A stretch of DNA of 64,000 bases from Actinomycetes bacterium. Its GTDB lineage: Bacteria; Actinomycetota; Acidimicrobiia; Acidimicrobiales; RAAP-2. The notes beneath the pieces were generated by a model that was not told where the DNA came from, made no database searches, and saw only the letters and a program-made list of their open reading frames with translations. The translations under genes and the position numbers were made by a program. The DNA lies in contig JAJYVT010000006.1 of NCBI GenBank assembly GCA_021791845.1, positions 1 through 64,000 on the forward strand, read 5' to 3'. Within the stretch, counting starts at the first letter, position 1. Every line of letters starts with the position of its first letter. This document shows, piece by piece, positions 45,865 through 54,383 of the stretch.

Positions 45865-47154
45865 GTGACATCACCCATCGGCCTCGAGGCGATCGAGCGG
45901 GCCCGCCCCCCCGTCGACGCGATCGCGAGCCGGACGCCGGTCTTCAACTCGCGCCTGTTGTCGGCGCGCACGGGGACGACGGTGGTGATGAAGGCGGAGA
46001 ACCTTCAGCGAACGGGCTCGTTCAAGGTGCGCGGGGTCGCGTCGAAGCTCGCCTCGCTGGGTGACGCCGCCCCGGTGGGCATCGTCGCGGCTTCGGCGGG
46101 CAACCACGCCCAGGCGGTCGCCTACGGTGCGAGCCAGTCGGGGATCCCGTGCCACATCTTCATGCCGAGCGACGCCCCGGTCGCCAAGGTGAACGCGACG
46201 GAGTCCTACGGGGCGACGACCGAGCTCGGTGGCGACTCGGTCGACGACTGCCTCGCCGCGGCGGAGGCGCGTGTCGCCGCGACCGGTGAGGTCCTCGTCC
46301 ACCCCTTCGACGACCTGGCGGTGATCGCCGGGCAGGGAACGTTGGGCCTCGAGCTCGTCGAGCAGGTCCCGGACCTGTCGCTCGTCGTCGTCCCGCTCGG
46401 AGGAGGGGGGCTTGCGTCGGGCATCGCGATCGCGCTCAAGGCCCGCGTGCCCGAGGCCAGGGTCGTGGCCGTGCAGGCTGCCGTGTGCGCGCCCTTTGCT
46501 GCCGCGCTGGGGGTGGGACGCCCGGTCGCAGAGGGAGCGCCGAACTCGCTCGCCGACGGCATCGCGGTGAAGCGGCCTGGCGCCATCACCTTCCCGATCG
46601 TGCAGGCGCTGGTCGACGACGTCGTGACGGTCGAGGAGGACACGATCGCAGAGGCCATGGTCCTCCTCTTGGAGCGGGGCAAGCTGGTGGTCGAGGGCGC
46701 CGGTGCGGTCGGCGTGGCGGCGTTGCTCTCCGGCGTCGTCGAGGCGCCGTCCCGTGGAGCGACCGCGCTCGTGCTCTCAGGCGGCAACGTGGACACCAAC
46801 GTGCTGGCCATCGCCATCCGCCGCCACGAGACGAACGTTGGGCGCCGGCTCGCGCTCTTCGCCCGGATCTCGGACCGCCCGGGGCACCTCGCGCGGCTCC
46901 TCGCCGTCATCGGCGCCGCGGGCGGCAACCTGATCGACGTCGGCCACCTGCGCGAGGGCTACAACCTGCACGTGCGGGAGACCGGCGTGCAGCTGATCAT
47001 CGAGACCCGTGGCGCCGAGCATGCACAGAGGGTGCTCGACGCGGTGCATCGCGAGGGGTACGACGTCCGGCTCCTGGAGGAGCCCGGGAGGGGCGCCGTG
47101 GCCGGCGAACCAGCCGGACGGCACCCGGACAGAGCTGACCCGGGGCGAGATTGA
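45865..47154 (+). CDS. Threonine ammonia-lyase with C-terminal ACT-like domain
   Basis: A 429-residue PLP enzyme (fold type II) that deaminates threonine to 2-oxobutanoate for isoleucine synthesis or catabolism. GTG 45865 is used because conserved sequence starts at SPIGLEAIERARPPVDAI; upstream in-frame codons are not family-like. The PLP lysine is in RTGSFKVRGV, the SAGNHAQAVAYGA substrate loop and the glycine-rich PLP-phosphate loop PLGGGGLASG are intact. The C-terminal ~85 residues (LFARISDRPGHLARLLAVIG) form an ACT domain of the TdcB/IlvA short type, implying amino-acid feedback. Confidence 0.95.
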   Translation: MTSPIGLEAIERARPPVDAIASRTPVFNSRLLSARTGTTVVMKAENLQRTGSFKVRGVASKLASLGDAAPVGIVAASAGNHAQAVAYGASQSGIPCHIFMPSDAPVAKVNATESYGATTELGGDSVDDCLAAAEARVAATGEVLVHPFDDLAVIAGQGTLGLELVEQVPDLSLVVVPLGGGGLASGIAIALKARVPEARVVAVQAAVCAPFAAALGVGRPVAEGAPNSLADGIAVKRPGAITFPIVQALVDDVVTVEEDTIAEAMVLLLERGKLVVEGAGAVGVAALLSGVVEAPSRGATALVLSGGNVDTNVLAIAIRRHETNVGRRLALFARISDRPGHLARLLAVIGAAGGNLIDVGHLREGYNLHVRETGVQLIIETRGAEHAQRVLDAVHREGYDVRLLEEPGRGAVAGEPAGRHPDRADPGRD

Positions 47155-47155
47155 C

Positions 47156-47191
47156 GGGGCCGGCAGTGGGGCCGGCAGTGGGGCCGGCGGC
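47156..47191. repeat. 12-bp tandem repeat, three units, between convergent genes
   Basis: GGGGCCGGCAGT occurs twice and a variant, GGGGCCGGCGGC, once. The array starts two bases after the threonine ammonia-lyase stop codon and ends just before the stop of the convergent ATPase gene. Confidence 0.85.
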
Positions 47192-47196
47192 GGGGG

Positions 47197-48333
47197 CTAC
47201 CCCTCGAGGAGCCAGCGGCGGAGGAAGGGGTCGGCCACGTCCCACACCCGCTCCCGTCTCGCCACGAGCTCCCTCCCGTCGAGGGCGTGGAGCGCGGTGG
47301 TGACCGCGTTGGCGTTGGCCACGCCCACCGCGTCGAGGAACGCCTTGGCATAGACCGACGCCGTGGGCCGCCGTGCCAGCTCCTTCAGGATCCGCTGTTG
47401 GGCGGGCGCCGCCGCCATCGCCTCGAACTGCTGGGCGAAGGTGCTCGCCTGGCGCTCCACCACCGTCCACAGACCGGTGTCGACGTGGGCGTCGGTCAGC
47501 TCCTCGGCGGGACCGGCTGCCTCCAGCGTGGCCAGGGCGAGTTGCTGGACGAAGTTGGGGACTGCGTCCGCCAGCCGGTAGATGCGCCTGGCGGTGGGAG
47601 CCCCCAGCCGCTTGCGGGCGCTGCGGGCCCGGCGCCGCAGGTAGGCGACCATGGGCTCTTCGGGTACGACGTCGAGGACCAGCCGCTCGCCCATCCCGTG
47701 GAGAGGCGCACCGGAGCCCTTCGTCAGCTGCTCCATCACCGCCAGGTGCGATCCGGCGAAGACGATGCTCACGCCTGACGCACCGTCGGCGACGGCCTTG
47801 AACGCTCCGCCCACGCCCGTGCGGCCGATGGTGGCCGCCACCTGGAACTCGTCCAGCACCAGCACGGCGGGGCGACGCTCGGCGGCATGGCGCAGGATCC
47901 CCAGGGCGTCGGCCACCACGTCGAGCCACCGCCCCGCCGCCAGCGAGGGGTCCAGCGACACGCTCACCGATCCGTCGCTGCCGAGGGAGACCGTCGGGTT
48001 GACCCTGACCTGTCGCAGGACCGCCTCGAGCGAATGGCGGGCGCGCCCGGCCGGACCGAGCACGCCGCGAACCGCCGCCTGGAGGATGGTCGCCGCCAGC
48101 TCCATCTCGGTCGTCGCGAGCAGGAGGTTGGCATGGGCGGTCCGCCCGCCCGCCGACTCCACTCGCGCCGCCGCCCGGCGGATCAAGGAGGTCTTGCCGT
48201 AGCGGCGCGGCGAGAGCACGAAGACGTGGATCCCGGCCTCCATGCGGTCGACGACGACGCCGAGCTCGCGCTCGCGGTCGCAGAACCACGGCGGCTCGAC
48301 CGGGGCGCCGAAGCGGTAGGGCGGCCGTTCCAC
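47197..48333 (-). CDS. Archaeal-type AAA ATPase (ATPase_2, PF01637-like)
   Basis: A 378-residue cytoplasmic ATPase of the STAND/archaeal ATPase group, whose members are often single copies of unknown role. The Walker A is SPRRYGKTSLI (near residue 42), Walker B is PAVLVLDEFQ (near residue 150), and the sensor-1-like segment is VSIVFAGSHLAVM. A lid domain follows, and the C-terminal ~65 residues form a winged-helix-like unit (QQRILKELARRPTASVYAKAF...VADPFLRRWLLEG). GTG 48333 follows a TATTAT box at leaderless distance. It is divergent from sbcCD. A link to DNA repair is only suggested by position. Confidence 0.88.
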   Translation of the reverse strand: MERPPYRFGAPVEPPWFCDRERELGVVVDRMEAGIHVFVLSPRRYGKTSLIRRAAARVESAGGRTAHANLLLATTEMELAATILQAAVRGVLGPAGRARHSLEAVLRQVRVNPTVSLGSDGSVSVSLDPSLAAGRWLDVVADALGILRHAAERRPAVLVLDEFQVAATIGRTGVGGAFKAVADGASGVSIVFAGSHLAVMEQLTKGSGAPLHGMGERLVLDVVPEEPMVAYLRRRARSARKRLGAPTARRIYRLADAVPNFVQQLALATLEAAGPAEELTDAHVDTGLWTVVERQASTFAQQFEAMAAAPAQQRILKELARRPTASVYAKAFLDAVGVANANAVTTALHALDGRELVARRERVWDVADPFLRRWLLEG

Positions 48334-48337
48334 CGAT

Positions 48338-48350
48338 TGCTATAATAGCA
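48338..48350 (-). promoter_or_regulatory. Promoter of the AAA ATPase with inverted repeat TGCTAT-A-ATAGCA
   Basis: A 13-bp inverted repeat with perfect 6-bp arms holds a -10 box on each strand (TATTAT minus, TATAAT plus at 48341-48346). On the minus strand the -10 is 14 bases before GTG 48333, implying a leaderless message. On the plus strand the TATAAT could serve sbcD. This is the strongest -10 match in the window. Confidence 0.5.
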
Positions 48351-48370
48351 GTCGCTGGAGCGTCCACCGC

Positions 48371-48424
48371 GGCCCCGGCGGCCCCGGCGGCCCCGGCGGC
48401 CCCGGCGGCCCCGGCGGCCCCGGC
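48371..48424. repeat. 9-bp tandem repeat, six perfect units, upstream of sbcD
   Basis: GGCCCCGGC is repeated six times without change, from 48371 to 48424. It lies between the plus-strand TATAAT and the sbcD start. All bases are G or C, and the unit is nearly self-complementary. Confidence 0.95.
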
Positions 48425-48481
48425 GGCATCCGCGGCGGTGTCACACCCCTGCGCGATGGTGGTCGCCGTGGGGAAGCGCCC

Positions 48482-49669
48482 GTGAAGATCGTCCACACCA
48501 GCGACTGGCACATCGGCCGTCGGTTCGAGCGGGAGCCGCTCGACGCCGACCAGCGCGCCTTCCTGACCTGGCTCGCGGCGCAGGTGGGGGAGCTCGGAGT
48601 CGACCTCGTCGTCGTGGCCGGCGACGTCTACGACCGGGCCCTCCCGGCCGAGGAAGCCGTGGCCGTGCTGGACGAGGGCCTGGACGCGCTCCGCAACGCG
48701 GGAGCCACCGTGGCGGTGATCTCGGGCAATCACGACAGCGCCCGGCGCCTCGGGTTCGGGGCCCGGCGACAGGCCAAGGGCGGCGTCCACGTGTTCGCCG
48801 ACGTGCTCGCCCCGCCGGAGCCGTGGCTGTTCGAGGCCGATGGCGAGGCGGTGGCGGTGGTGGCCGTCCCCTACCTCGACCCGCTGACGGCGGCTGCCCC
48901 GCGCAGCGGCCCCGACGGCGCTCCCCGGGCACGCACGCACGAGCACGTCCTGGCCGACGCGCTCTCCCACGGGCGGGCGGCGCTCGAACGGTTGAAGGGT
49001 GTGCCCAGCCTGGCCGTCGCCCATGCCACCGTCACCGGGGCGCTCCGGTCGGACTCGGAGAAGGTGCTGGCCATCGGGGGTGCCGACGCCGTCTCGTTCG
49101 AGTGCTTCGACGGCTTCGACGCCGTGCTCCTCGGCCACCTGCACCGGCCCCAGACGGTCGGATCCAACGGCAGGGTCGCCTACTCCGGCTCGCCGCTTCC
49201 GTACTCGTTCAGCGAGGCGCACCCCAAGTCGGTGCGGCTGCTCGAGGTGGTCGACGGTACGGTCACGACGGCGGGTGAGCTCGCGGTCCCGGTCGGGCGG
49301 CCGGTCGTCACCCTCGAAGGGACGCTGGACACGCTGCTCTCCGACGCGTCCTTCGACCGGTACGCCGAGCACTGGGTGGCGGCCCGCCTCACCGACACGA
49401 CCACGCAGGTCCAGCCGATGGAGCGGCTCCGCCGGCGGTTCCCCCACGCCGTGAACCTGTCGTACGCCGCGCCGGTGTGGGCCGGGCGCGCCGGTGCGGG
49501 CGGGGTGGCGCGGGCCCTTGGGGCGGGAGGTGCGCCGGACGCGGCGCGGTCGACCGCGGACGTGGTGCTCGCCTTCCTCGCCGAGCTGTCCGGCCGCGAC
49601 GCCGAGGGGTGGGAGCGCGAGCTGGCTCTCAAAGCCGTGGCCGCGGCGCAAGAGGCGGGAGCGGAATGA
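48482..49669 (+). CDS. sbcD: Exonuclease SbcCD, D subunit (Mre11-like nuclease)
   Basis: A 395-residue Mn-dependent nuclease that works with SbcC to cut hairpins and process DNA ends. GTG 48482 gives the family start VKIVHTSDWHIGRRF. Metallophosphoesterase motifs are all visible: SDWHIG, VVAGDVYDR, SGNHDS, the His in AVAHATV and LLGHLHRPQ. The C-terminal capping region and helices reach the end (ERELALKAVAAAQEA). sbcC follows after 16 bases. Confidence 0.96.
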   Translation: MKIVHTSDWHIGRRFEREPLDADQRAFLTWLAAQVGELGVDLVVVAGDVYDRALPAEEAVAVLDEGLDALRNAGATVAVISGNHDSARRLGFGARRQAKGGVHVFADVLAPPEPWLFEADGEAVAVVAVPYLDPLTAAAPRSGPDGAPRARTHEHVLADALSHGRAALERLKGVPSLAVAHATVTGALRSDSEKVLAIGGADAVSFECFDGFDAVLLGHLHRPQTVGSNGRVAYSGSPLPYSFSEAHPKSVRLLEVVDGTVTTAGELAVPVGRPVVTLEGTLDTLLSDASFDRYAEHWVAARLTDTTTQVQPMERLRRRFPHAVNLSYAAPVWAGRAGAGGVARALGAGGAPDAARSTADVVLAFLAELSGRDAEGWERELALKAVAAAQEAGAE

Positions 49670-49685
49670 CGAAGCGGGTCGCCCG

Positions 49686-52600
49686 ATGAAGCCGGTGCGG
49701 CTCAGCCTCCAGGCGTTCGGCTCGTACGCAGGCGCGATGACGGTCGACTTCGCCCGCCTGGCGCGGCACGGCATCTTCGCCATCAGCGGACCGACCGGTG
49801 CGGGCAAGTCGACGATCTTCGACGCCCTCGTCTACGCCCTCTACGACGACCTGCCCGGGTTCCGGGTGGACGGCAACGTCCGGAGCCAGTACGCCCCCGA
49901 CGACGTGGAGACCCGGGTCCGCCTGGAGCTCGAGGTGCGGGGGGAGCGTTGGGCGGTGGAACGGACGCCCACCCAGCTCGTGCGTCGCCGCCGTGGACAG
50001 GGTGACCCCATCGAGCGGAAGTCGACGGTCGTCCTCGAACGTCTGGACGCCGACGGCAGGCCGGTCCCAGGGAGCGGCGTGAGCCGGAAGTCGGCGGTGG
50101 CCGACCGGGTGGAGACGCTCGTCGGACTGAGCAAGTCGCAGTTCGAGCAGGTGGTGCTCATACCCCAAGGCCGCTTCGAGGAGGTGCTCAAGGCGGATAC
50201 CAAGGCGCGTGCCATCCTGCTGCGCCGGCTCTTCCCCGTCGAGGTCTACGGGCGGGTCACCGCGGCCATGAAGGCCATGGCCGACGAGCGCCACCAGGCG
50301 TTCGCCGACGCCACGCGGGCGTTCGACGCGGTGGTCGAGCACTTGCGGTCGGCCTTGGTGGCGGCACTCGAAGCAGCAGGGGCGCCGGTCGACGACGAGC
50401 TCGTCGTGACCGGGGGGTTGGACGTGGAGCGGCTCGGCACCTACCTGGCGACCCTGTCGTCGGCCCGCCTGGGTCTCGGGCGTTCGGTCGCGTCCGCGCT
50501 CTCGCACCACGAAGGCGCCGCGCGGACGCTGGAAGAAGCGCGTTCGATCGCCGGGCGCTGGGACCGCTGGCAGGCGGACGTCGCCAGGGCGGCGACGTTC
50601 GCCCGCGAGGAGGTGGCGGACGCCGTCGAGGCGGCGGCCCTCGCGCGTGCACGGCGCGTGGCCGATCTCGACGGCGCGCTCCGGGCGTGGGAGCAGGCGG
50701 CGGCCACGATCGTGCGCGTCGAGCCCGAGCACGACAACGTGCGGAACCGGCTTCTCGCCACGTGCGCCGAGCTCGGCCATCGCCTCGACGGCGTCGCGCT
50801 CGACGACGCCGGCACGGTGGCCCGCACCGCCGAGCGGGTGCGCCACGAGTCGGACGTCCTACGCGCCGAGGCGGCCCGGTTCGAGGAGCTGGCCCAGCAA
50901 CGACGTTCGCTCGACGATCGCGCGTCCGGGCTGGCGGGGCGCCGTGAGGCGGTGGAGCGGCGGACGGCCGAGCTCGAGGCCGAGCACCGGTCGCTCGAGC
51001 AGCATGGAGCAGAGGAGCACGTGCTGGCCGAGAGCGCCGCCGGCCTCGCCGCTGTCATCGCCGCCACGGAGGCGTTGCAGGCAGAGCGCGCCGCCGCCCT
51101 CCGCCGGGCGGCCGCCGAGGGTGCGCTGGAAACGTCGGCGCTCGCCCGGGCTGACCGAGCGGCCGCCGCCGCCGCCGCCGAGAGACGACTGGAGGAGGTG
51201 CGGGCGGTCTGGCGCGACGGACTGGCCGCACGGCTGGCGGCGCTCCTCGTGGACGGCGATCCGTGCCCGACGTGCGGCGCGCTCGACCATCCGAGCCCTG
51301 CCCGCCGGCCGCTCGAGGCTCCGGACGACGATGCCCTGGCAGCGGAGGAGCTTGCGAACGACGAGGCGCAGCGTGCGCTCCGGGACGCAGAGCGGTGCCA
51401 CGCCGCCGCGCGCGGGGCGCTCGACGCGCTCTCCGACGGCCGGCCGCTCGACGTCGTGGAGCGGGAGCTGATCGCCACGGAGGAGGCGCGCCTGCAGTGC
51501 CAAGCGGCGGCGGAGCGGTTGGTCGCGCTGCGTGACGACCTGGCACGGCGTCGGACGTCGCTCGAGCGCTCCCGCACCGTGCTGGACGCCGACGCCCGCC
51601 GGCTCGAGGTCGACGCCGCCCGGCTCGACGCCGAGGAGGCTGCGCACGCCAAGGCGCGCGCCGAGTACGAGGTGCGCCACGGCGGCATGCTGTCCCCAGC
51701 CGGTCGGGCAGCCGGGCTGCATGCCGTGGGCGAGGACCTGGACCGGCTGGCGGACCTGCTCGGCCACCTGGAGCGGGCCCGCGCCTCGGAACGTCAATGC
51801 CGTGGGTTGCTGGGACCGCTGCTGGACGAGCTGGGGCAGTCGGACCCCGCAGCGCTCGCGGCATGGCGCATCGATCCCGCCGAGCGTGCCGAGCGCGCCG
51901 CAGCGCTGGAGAAGCGGGAGGACGCCCGCGCCGAGGTGCGGCGCCGGATCGCCGAGTACGAGTCCGCGGGCGGCCCGTCTGCACGGCCGGATCTGGCGAC
52001 GCTCGAGGAGGTGGCACGTTCGGCGCGAGCGCGGCACCTGGACCTCGTCGGCCGTCAGGCGATCATGGAGGAGAACGCCGGGTTCTTCGCTGCCGGCCCG
52101 TCGATGGTGGAGACGGCGGCCAAGGAGGTGGCCGCCGCCCGGCGCGCGCTGGAGCAGGCTCGCACGATGGCCGACCGATGTGCCGGTGCGGGAGGCGGGG
52201 CCAGCCCGGCCCGGCTCTCGCTGGAGAACTGGGTCCTGTCGGACTACCTGCGCCAGGTGCTGGCGCAGGCGAACGAGCGCCTCGGGTCGATGACGGAGGG
52301 CCGGTTCGCCTTGCAGCTGAGCGAAGGGGTCACCGACGGTCGCAAGGCCTGGGGCCTCGACCTGTCCGCCTTCGACGCCTACACCGGCCAGGTGCGGCCC
52401 GCGACCACCTTGTCGGGGGGCGAGACCTTCATGGCGGCGCTCGCCCTGGCGCTCGGTCTCGCCGACGTCGTGAGCGGCGGTTCCAACCGCGAGATGGGTG
52501 CGTTGTTCGTGGACGAGGGGTTCGGGTCGCTCGATCCGCAGTCGCTGGAGTCGGTGGTGGAGGTGCTGCGCTCGTTGGAGGACGGTGGCCGGCTCGTCGG

Positions 52601-52706
52601 CGTCGTGAGCCACGTAGACACCGTGCACCAGGCGTTGCCGAGCGGGATCACCGTGAGGACGACGCCGTGCGGATCGGTGGCGGAGGTGCACTACCCGCCA
52701 GAGTGA
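49686..52706 (+). CDS. sbcC: Exonuclease SbcCD, C subunit (Rad50-like ATPase)
   Basis: A 1006-residue SMC-like ATPase. The N-terminal half-site has Walker A GPTGAGKST (residues 35-43) and the family motif QFEQVVLIPQGRFEEVLKA. Long coiled coils rich in Ala, Arg and Glu run from ~190 to 800. They are interrupted by the zinc hook CPTC at residues 527-530, which joins two molecules. The C-terminal half-site has the signature TLSGGETFMAALALALGLAD and Walker B ALFVDEGFGSLD. The arrangement is complete. ATG 49686 lies inside the usual sbcD-sbcC spacing. Confidence 0.96.
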   Translation: MKPVRLSLQAFGSYAGAMTVDFARLARHGIFAISGPTGAGKSTIFDALVYALYDDLPGFRVDGNVRSQYAPDDVETRVRLELEVRGERWAVERTPTQLVRRRRGQGDPIERKSTVVLERLDADGRPVPGSGVSRKSAVADRVETLVGLSKSQFEQVVLIPQGRFEEVLKADTKARAILLRRLFPVEVYGRVTAAMKAMADERHQAFADATRAFDAVVEHLRSALVAALEAAGAPVDDELVVTGGLDVERLGTYLATLSSARLGLGRSVASALSHHEGAARTLEEARSIAGRWDRWQADVARAATFAREEVADAVEAAALARARRVADLDGALRAWEQAAATIVRVEPEHDNVRNRLLATCAELGHRLDGVALDDAGTVARTAERVRHESDVLRAEAARFEELAQQRRSLDDRASGLAGRREAVERRTAELEAEHRSLEQHGAEEHVLAESAAGLAAVIAATEALQAERAAALRRAAAEGALETSALARADRAAAAAAAERRLEEVRAVWRDGLAARLAALLVDGDPCPTCGALDHPSPARRPLEAPDDDALAAEELANDEAQRALRDAERCHAAARGALDALSDGRPLDVVERELIATEEARLQCQAAAERLVALRDDLARRRTSLERSRTVLDADARRLEVDAARLDAEEAAHAKARAEYEVRHGGMLSPAGRAAGLHAVGEDLDRLADLLGHLERARASERQCRGLLGPLLDELGQSDPAALAAWRIDPAERAERAAALEKREDARAEVRRRIAEYESAGGPSARPDLATLEEVARSARARHLDLVGRQAIMEENAGFFAAGPSMVETAAKEVAAARRALEQARTMADRCAGAGGGASPARLSLENWVLSDYLRQVLAQANERLGSMTEGRFALQLSEGVTDGRKAWGLDLSAFDAYTGQVRPATTLSGGETFMAALALALGLADVVSGGSNREMGALFVDEGFGSLDPQSLESVVEVLRSLEDGGRLVGVVSHVDTVHQALPSGITVRTTPCGSVAEVHYPPE

Positions 52707-52794
52707 CCGTGGGGTACGGGAGCATCCACCTCTGCCGCAGGCGCGACCCTCGGAGCGCGTGCAGACCGCTGGAGACGGTAGAACGGCACGCACC

Positions 52795-54048
52795 ATGCAG
52801 GTGCAGCTGTCCGGCGCCAGGCCGCGGGCCGACCTCCTGGAGCTTCCGTGGGATCGGCCGCTGCTCCAGTGGGAGGACCCGCGCTTGGTCCGAATGGTGC
52901 GGGGCCCGGCGCGCCACGTCGTCCGGTTCGTGGAGCTGGGTGTCCACGTGCTCGCGGTGAAGGAGACGGACGACACGCACGCCCGCCACGAGTACCAGAT
53001 GCTGCGCGTGATCGCCGAGGCCGAGCTCCCCGCGGTCCAAGCCGTGGGCATCGTGACCGGGCGAACGACCCCCGACGGTGAACCGCTTGGCGGCGCCGTC
53101 ATCACCCGGTACCTCGACTTCGCCCTTCCCTACACCTATCTTTTGGCTCGCGAGCACGGTCTCGAGCATCAGCGACGGCTCATCGACGCCGCCGCGGTGC
53201 TGCTCGTCCGGCTCCACCTCGACGGGATCTGGTGGGGTGACTGTTCCCTGGCCAACATGCTGTTCCGTCGAGATGCCGGCGCGCTGGCGGCCTACCTGGT
53301 GGACGCCGAGACCGCCGAGCACCGCCAGCCGCTCCCCGAGCGGCTCCGGACCGCCGACACCGAGATCGCCATGGAGAACGTGGCCGGCGGCGTCGCAGAT
53401 CTCGTGGCCGCCGGACGCCTCCCGGGCACGACGGACCCCACCGCCTTTGCCGCCCGCCTCGAGCGCCGCTACTACCAGCTGTGGGACGAGCTCACGGTGG
53501 AAGAGGAGCACGCCGCCAACGAGCTGTGGCGCCTCGACGAGCGGGTGGAGCGGCTCAACCGGTTGGGCTTCGACGTGGGCGAGCTGGAGATCCGCGCCGT
53601 GGACGTCGCCCAGCGGATCCGTCTCCGTCCCTCGGTGGTGGAAGAGGGCCACCACTCCCGCAAGCTGAAGCGGCTCACCGGGATCGACGTGCAGGAGAAC
53701 CAGGCGCGGCGCCTGCTGAACGACCTGAACGCGGTGCGCGCCCGTCAGGAGCACCAGGTGGGTCGACCGCTCTCCGAGGGCGAGGCCGCCCATCGATGGC
53801 TCACGCAGTGCTTCGAGCCGTTCGTCGCCGCCATCCCCGCCGACCTGCGCGGCCGCCTCGAGCCGGCCGAGGCCTACCACCAGTACCTCGATCATCGCTG
53901 GTACCTGAGCGAGCGCGCCGGAACGGACGTGCCCGCCGATCGCGCCGTCGCCTCCTTCGTCGACGATGTGCTGCGCAACCGTCCCGACGAGCGGGTCGTC
54001 CTCCCCACGGGAGAGGTCGAGGCGGTCCGACGAGCGGCGGGCTCGTAG
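52795..54048 (+). CDS. DUF4032 protein with lipopolysaccharide-kinase-like fold
   Basis: A 417-residue cytoplasmic protein of unknown substrate. The N-terminal half resembles Kdo/WaaP-type small-molecule kinases. It has an ATP-site Lys in HVLAVKETDD, a hinge region near VITRYLDFALPY, the catalytic loop WWGDCSLANMLF (Asp and Asn) and a metal Asp in AYLVDAETAE. The C-terminal half (from ~residue 205) is the DUF4032 helical domain (ELTVEEEHAANELWRLDERVERLNRLGFD...). It follows sbcC by 88 bases on the same strand and could be in the same message. The family is widespread in actinobacteria without a proven role. Confidence 0.88.
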   Translation: MQVQLSGARPRADLLELPWDRPLLQWEDPRLVRMVRGPARHVVRFVELGVHVLAVKETDDTHARHEYQMLRVIAEAELPAVQAVGIVTGRTTPDGEPLGGAVITRYLDFALPYTYLLAREHGLEHQRRLIDAAAVLLVRLHLDGIWWGDCSLANMLFRRDAGALAAYLVDAETAEHRQPLPERLRTADTEIAMENVAGGVADLVAAGRLPGTTDPTAFAARLERRYYQLWDELTVEEEHAANELWRLDERVERLNRLGFDVGELEIRAVDVAQRIRLRPSVVEEGHHSRKLKRLTGIDVQENQARRLLNDLNAVRARQEHQVGRPLSEGEAAHRWLTQCFEPFVAAIPADLRGRLEPAEAYHQYLDHRWYLSERAGTDVPADRAVASFVDDVLRNRPDERVVLPTGEVEAVRRAAGS

Positions 54049-54254
54049 AGCGCTTCCATCCAACGTCGATTGCAACGGGTCATGTCCTCTGCAACAGAAG
54101 CTGCAGACATGACGAGCCCAAAAGATGGCCGCCAACGGTAGAAGTCGCGCCCGGGTGGGTACACCCCCTGTGTGACAAGGGAGGGTCCGATGCATCGGTT
54201 CCGGTTCCGTCGCGCCGGCGGTGTTCATCGAGCTGACGCGGTCGCGTCACGTTC
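54049..54254. other. Intergenic region upstream of the alpha-glucoside operon
   Basis: This is the left part of a 335-base gap. It has no supported gene. It carries CATGTC...GACATG arms (54081-54111) that could form a weak hairpin after the DUF4032 gene. TGCAAC also occurs at 54071-54076 and 54090-54095. The same hexamer recurs inverted at 54285-54290 and direct at 54335-54340 around the promoter described next, which could mark regulator half-sites. Confidence 0.4.
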
Positions 54255-54283
54255 TTGACACACACCTAGGCTCGACGCATATT
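54255..54283 (+). promoter_or_regulatory. Promoter of the alpha-glucoside transport operon
   Basis: TTGACA (54255-54260) is followed after 17 bases by CATATT (54278-54283), a good consensus-like pair. Transcription would begin near 54290, leaving a leader of about 90 bases before the ATG at 54384. An inverted TGCAAC hexamer directly follows the -10, where a LacI-type repressor could act. Confidence 0.6.
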
Positions 54284-54383
54284 CGTTGCACCGGGATGCC
54301 AAATAGTTCCGGTTCACCCAAGGGGGTCGCCGACTGCAACACCCGACCGACCGTCTCAACCGACAAGCGAGGGTAATGACTTC

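Noticed and set aside
48360-48440. Ala-Ala-Gly repeat peptide on the strand opposite the 9-bp array
   Set aside because: It is the mechanical reading of the GC repeat, with no independent start and no conservation evidence.
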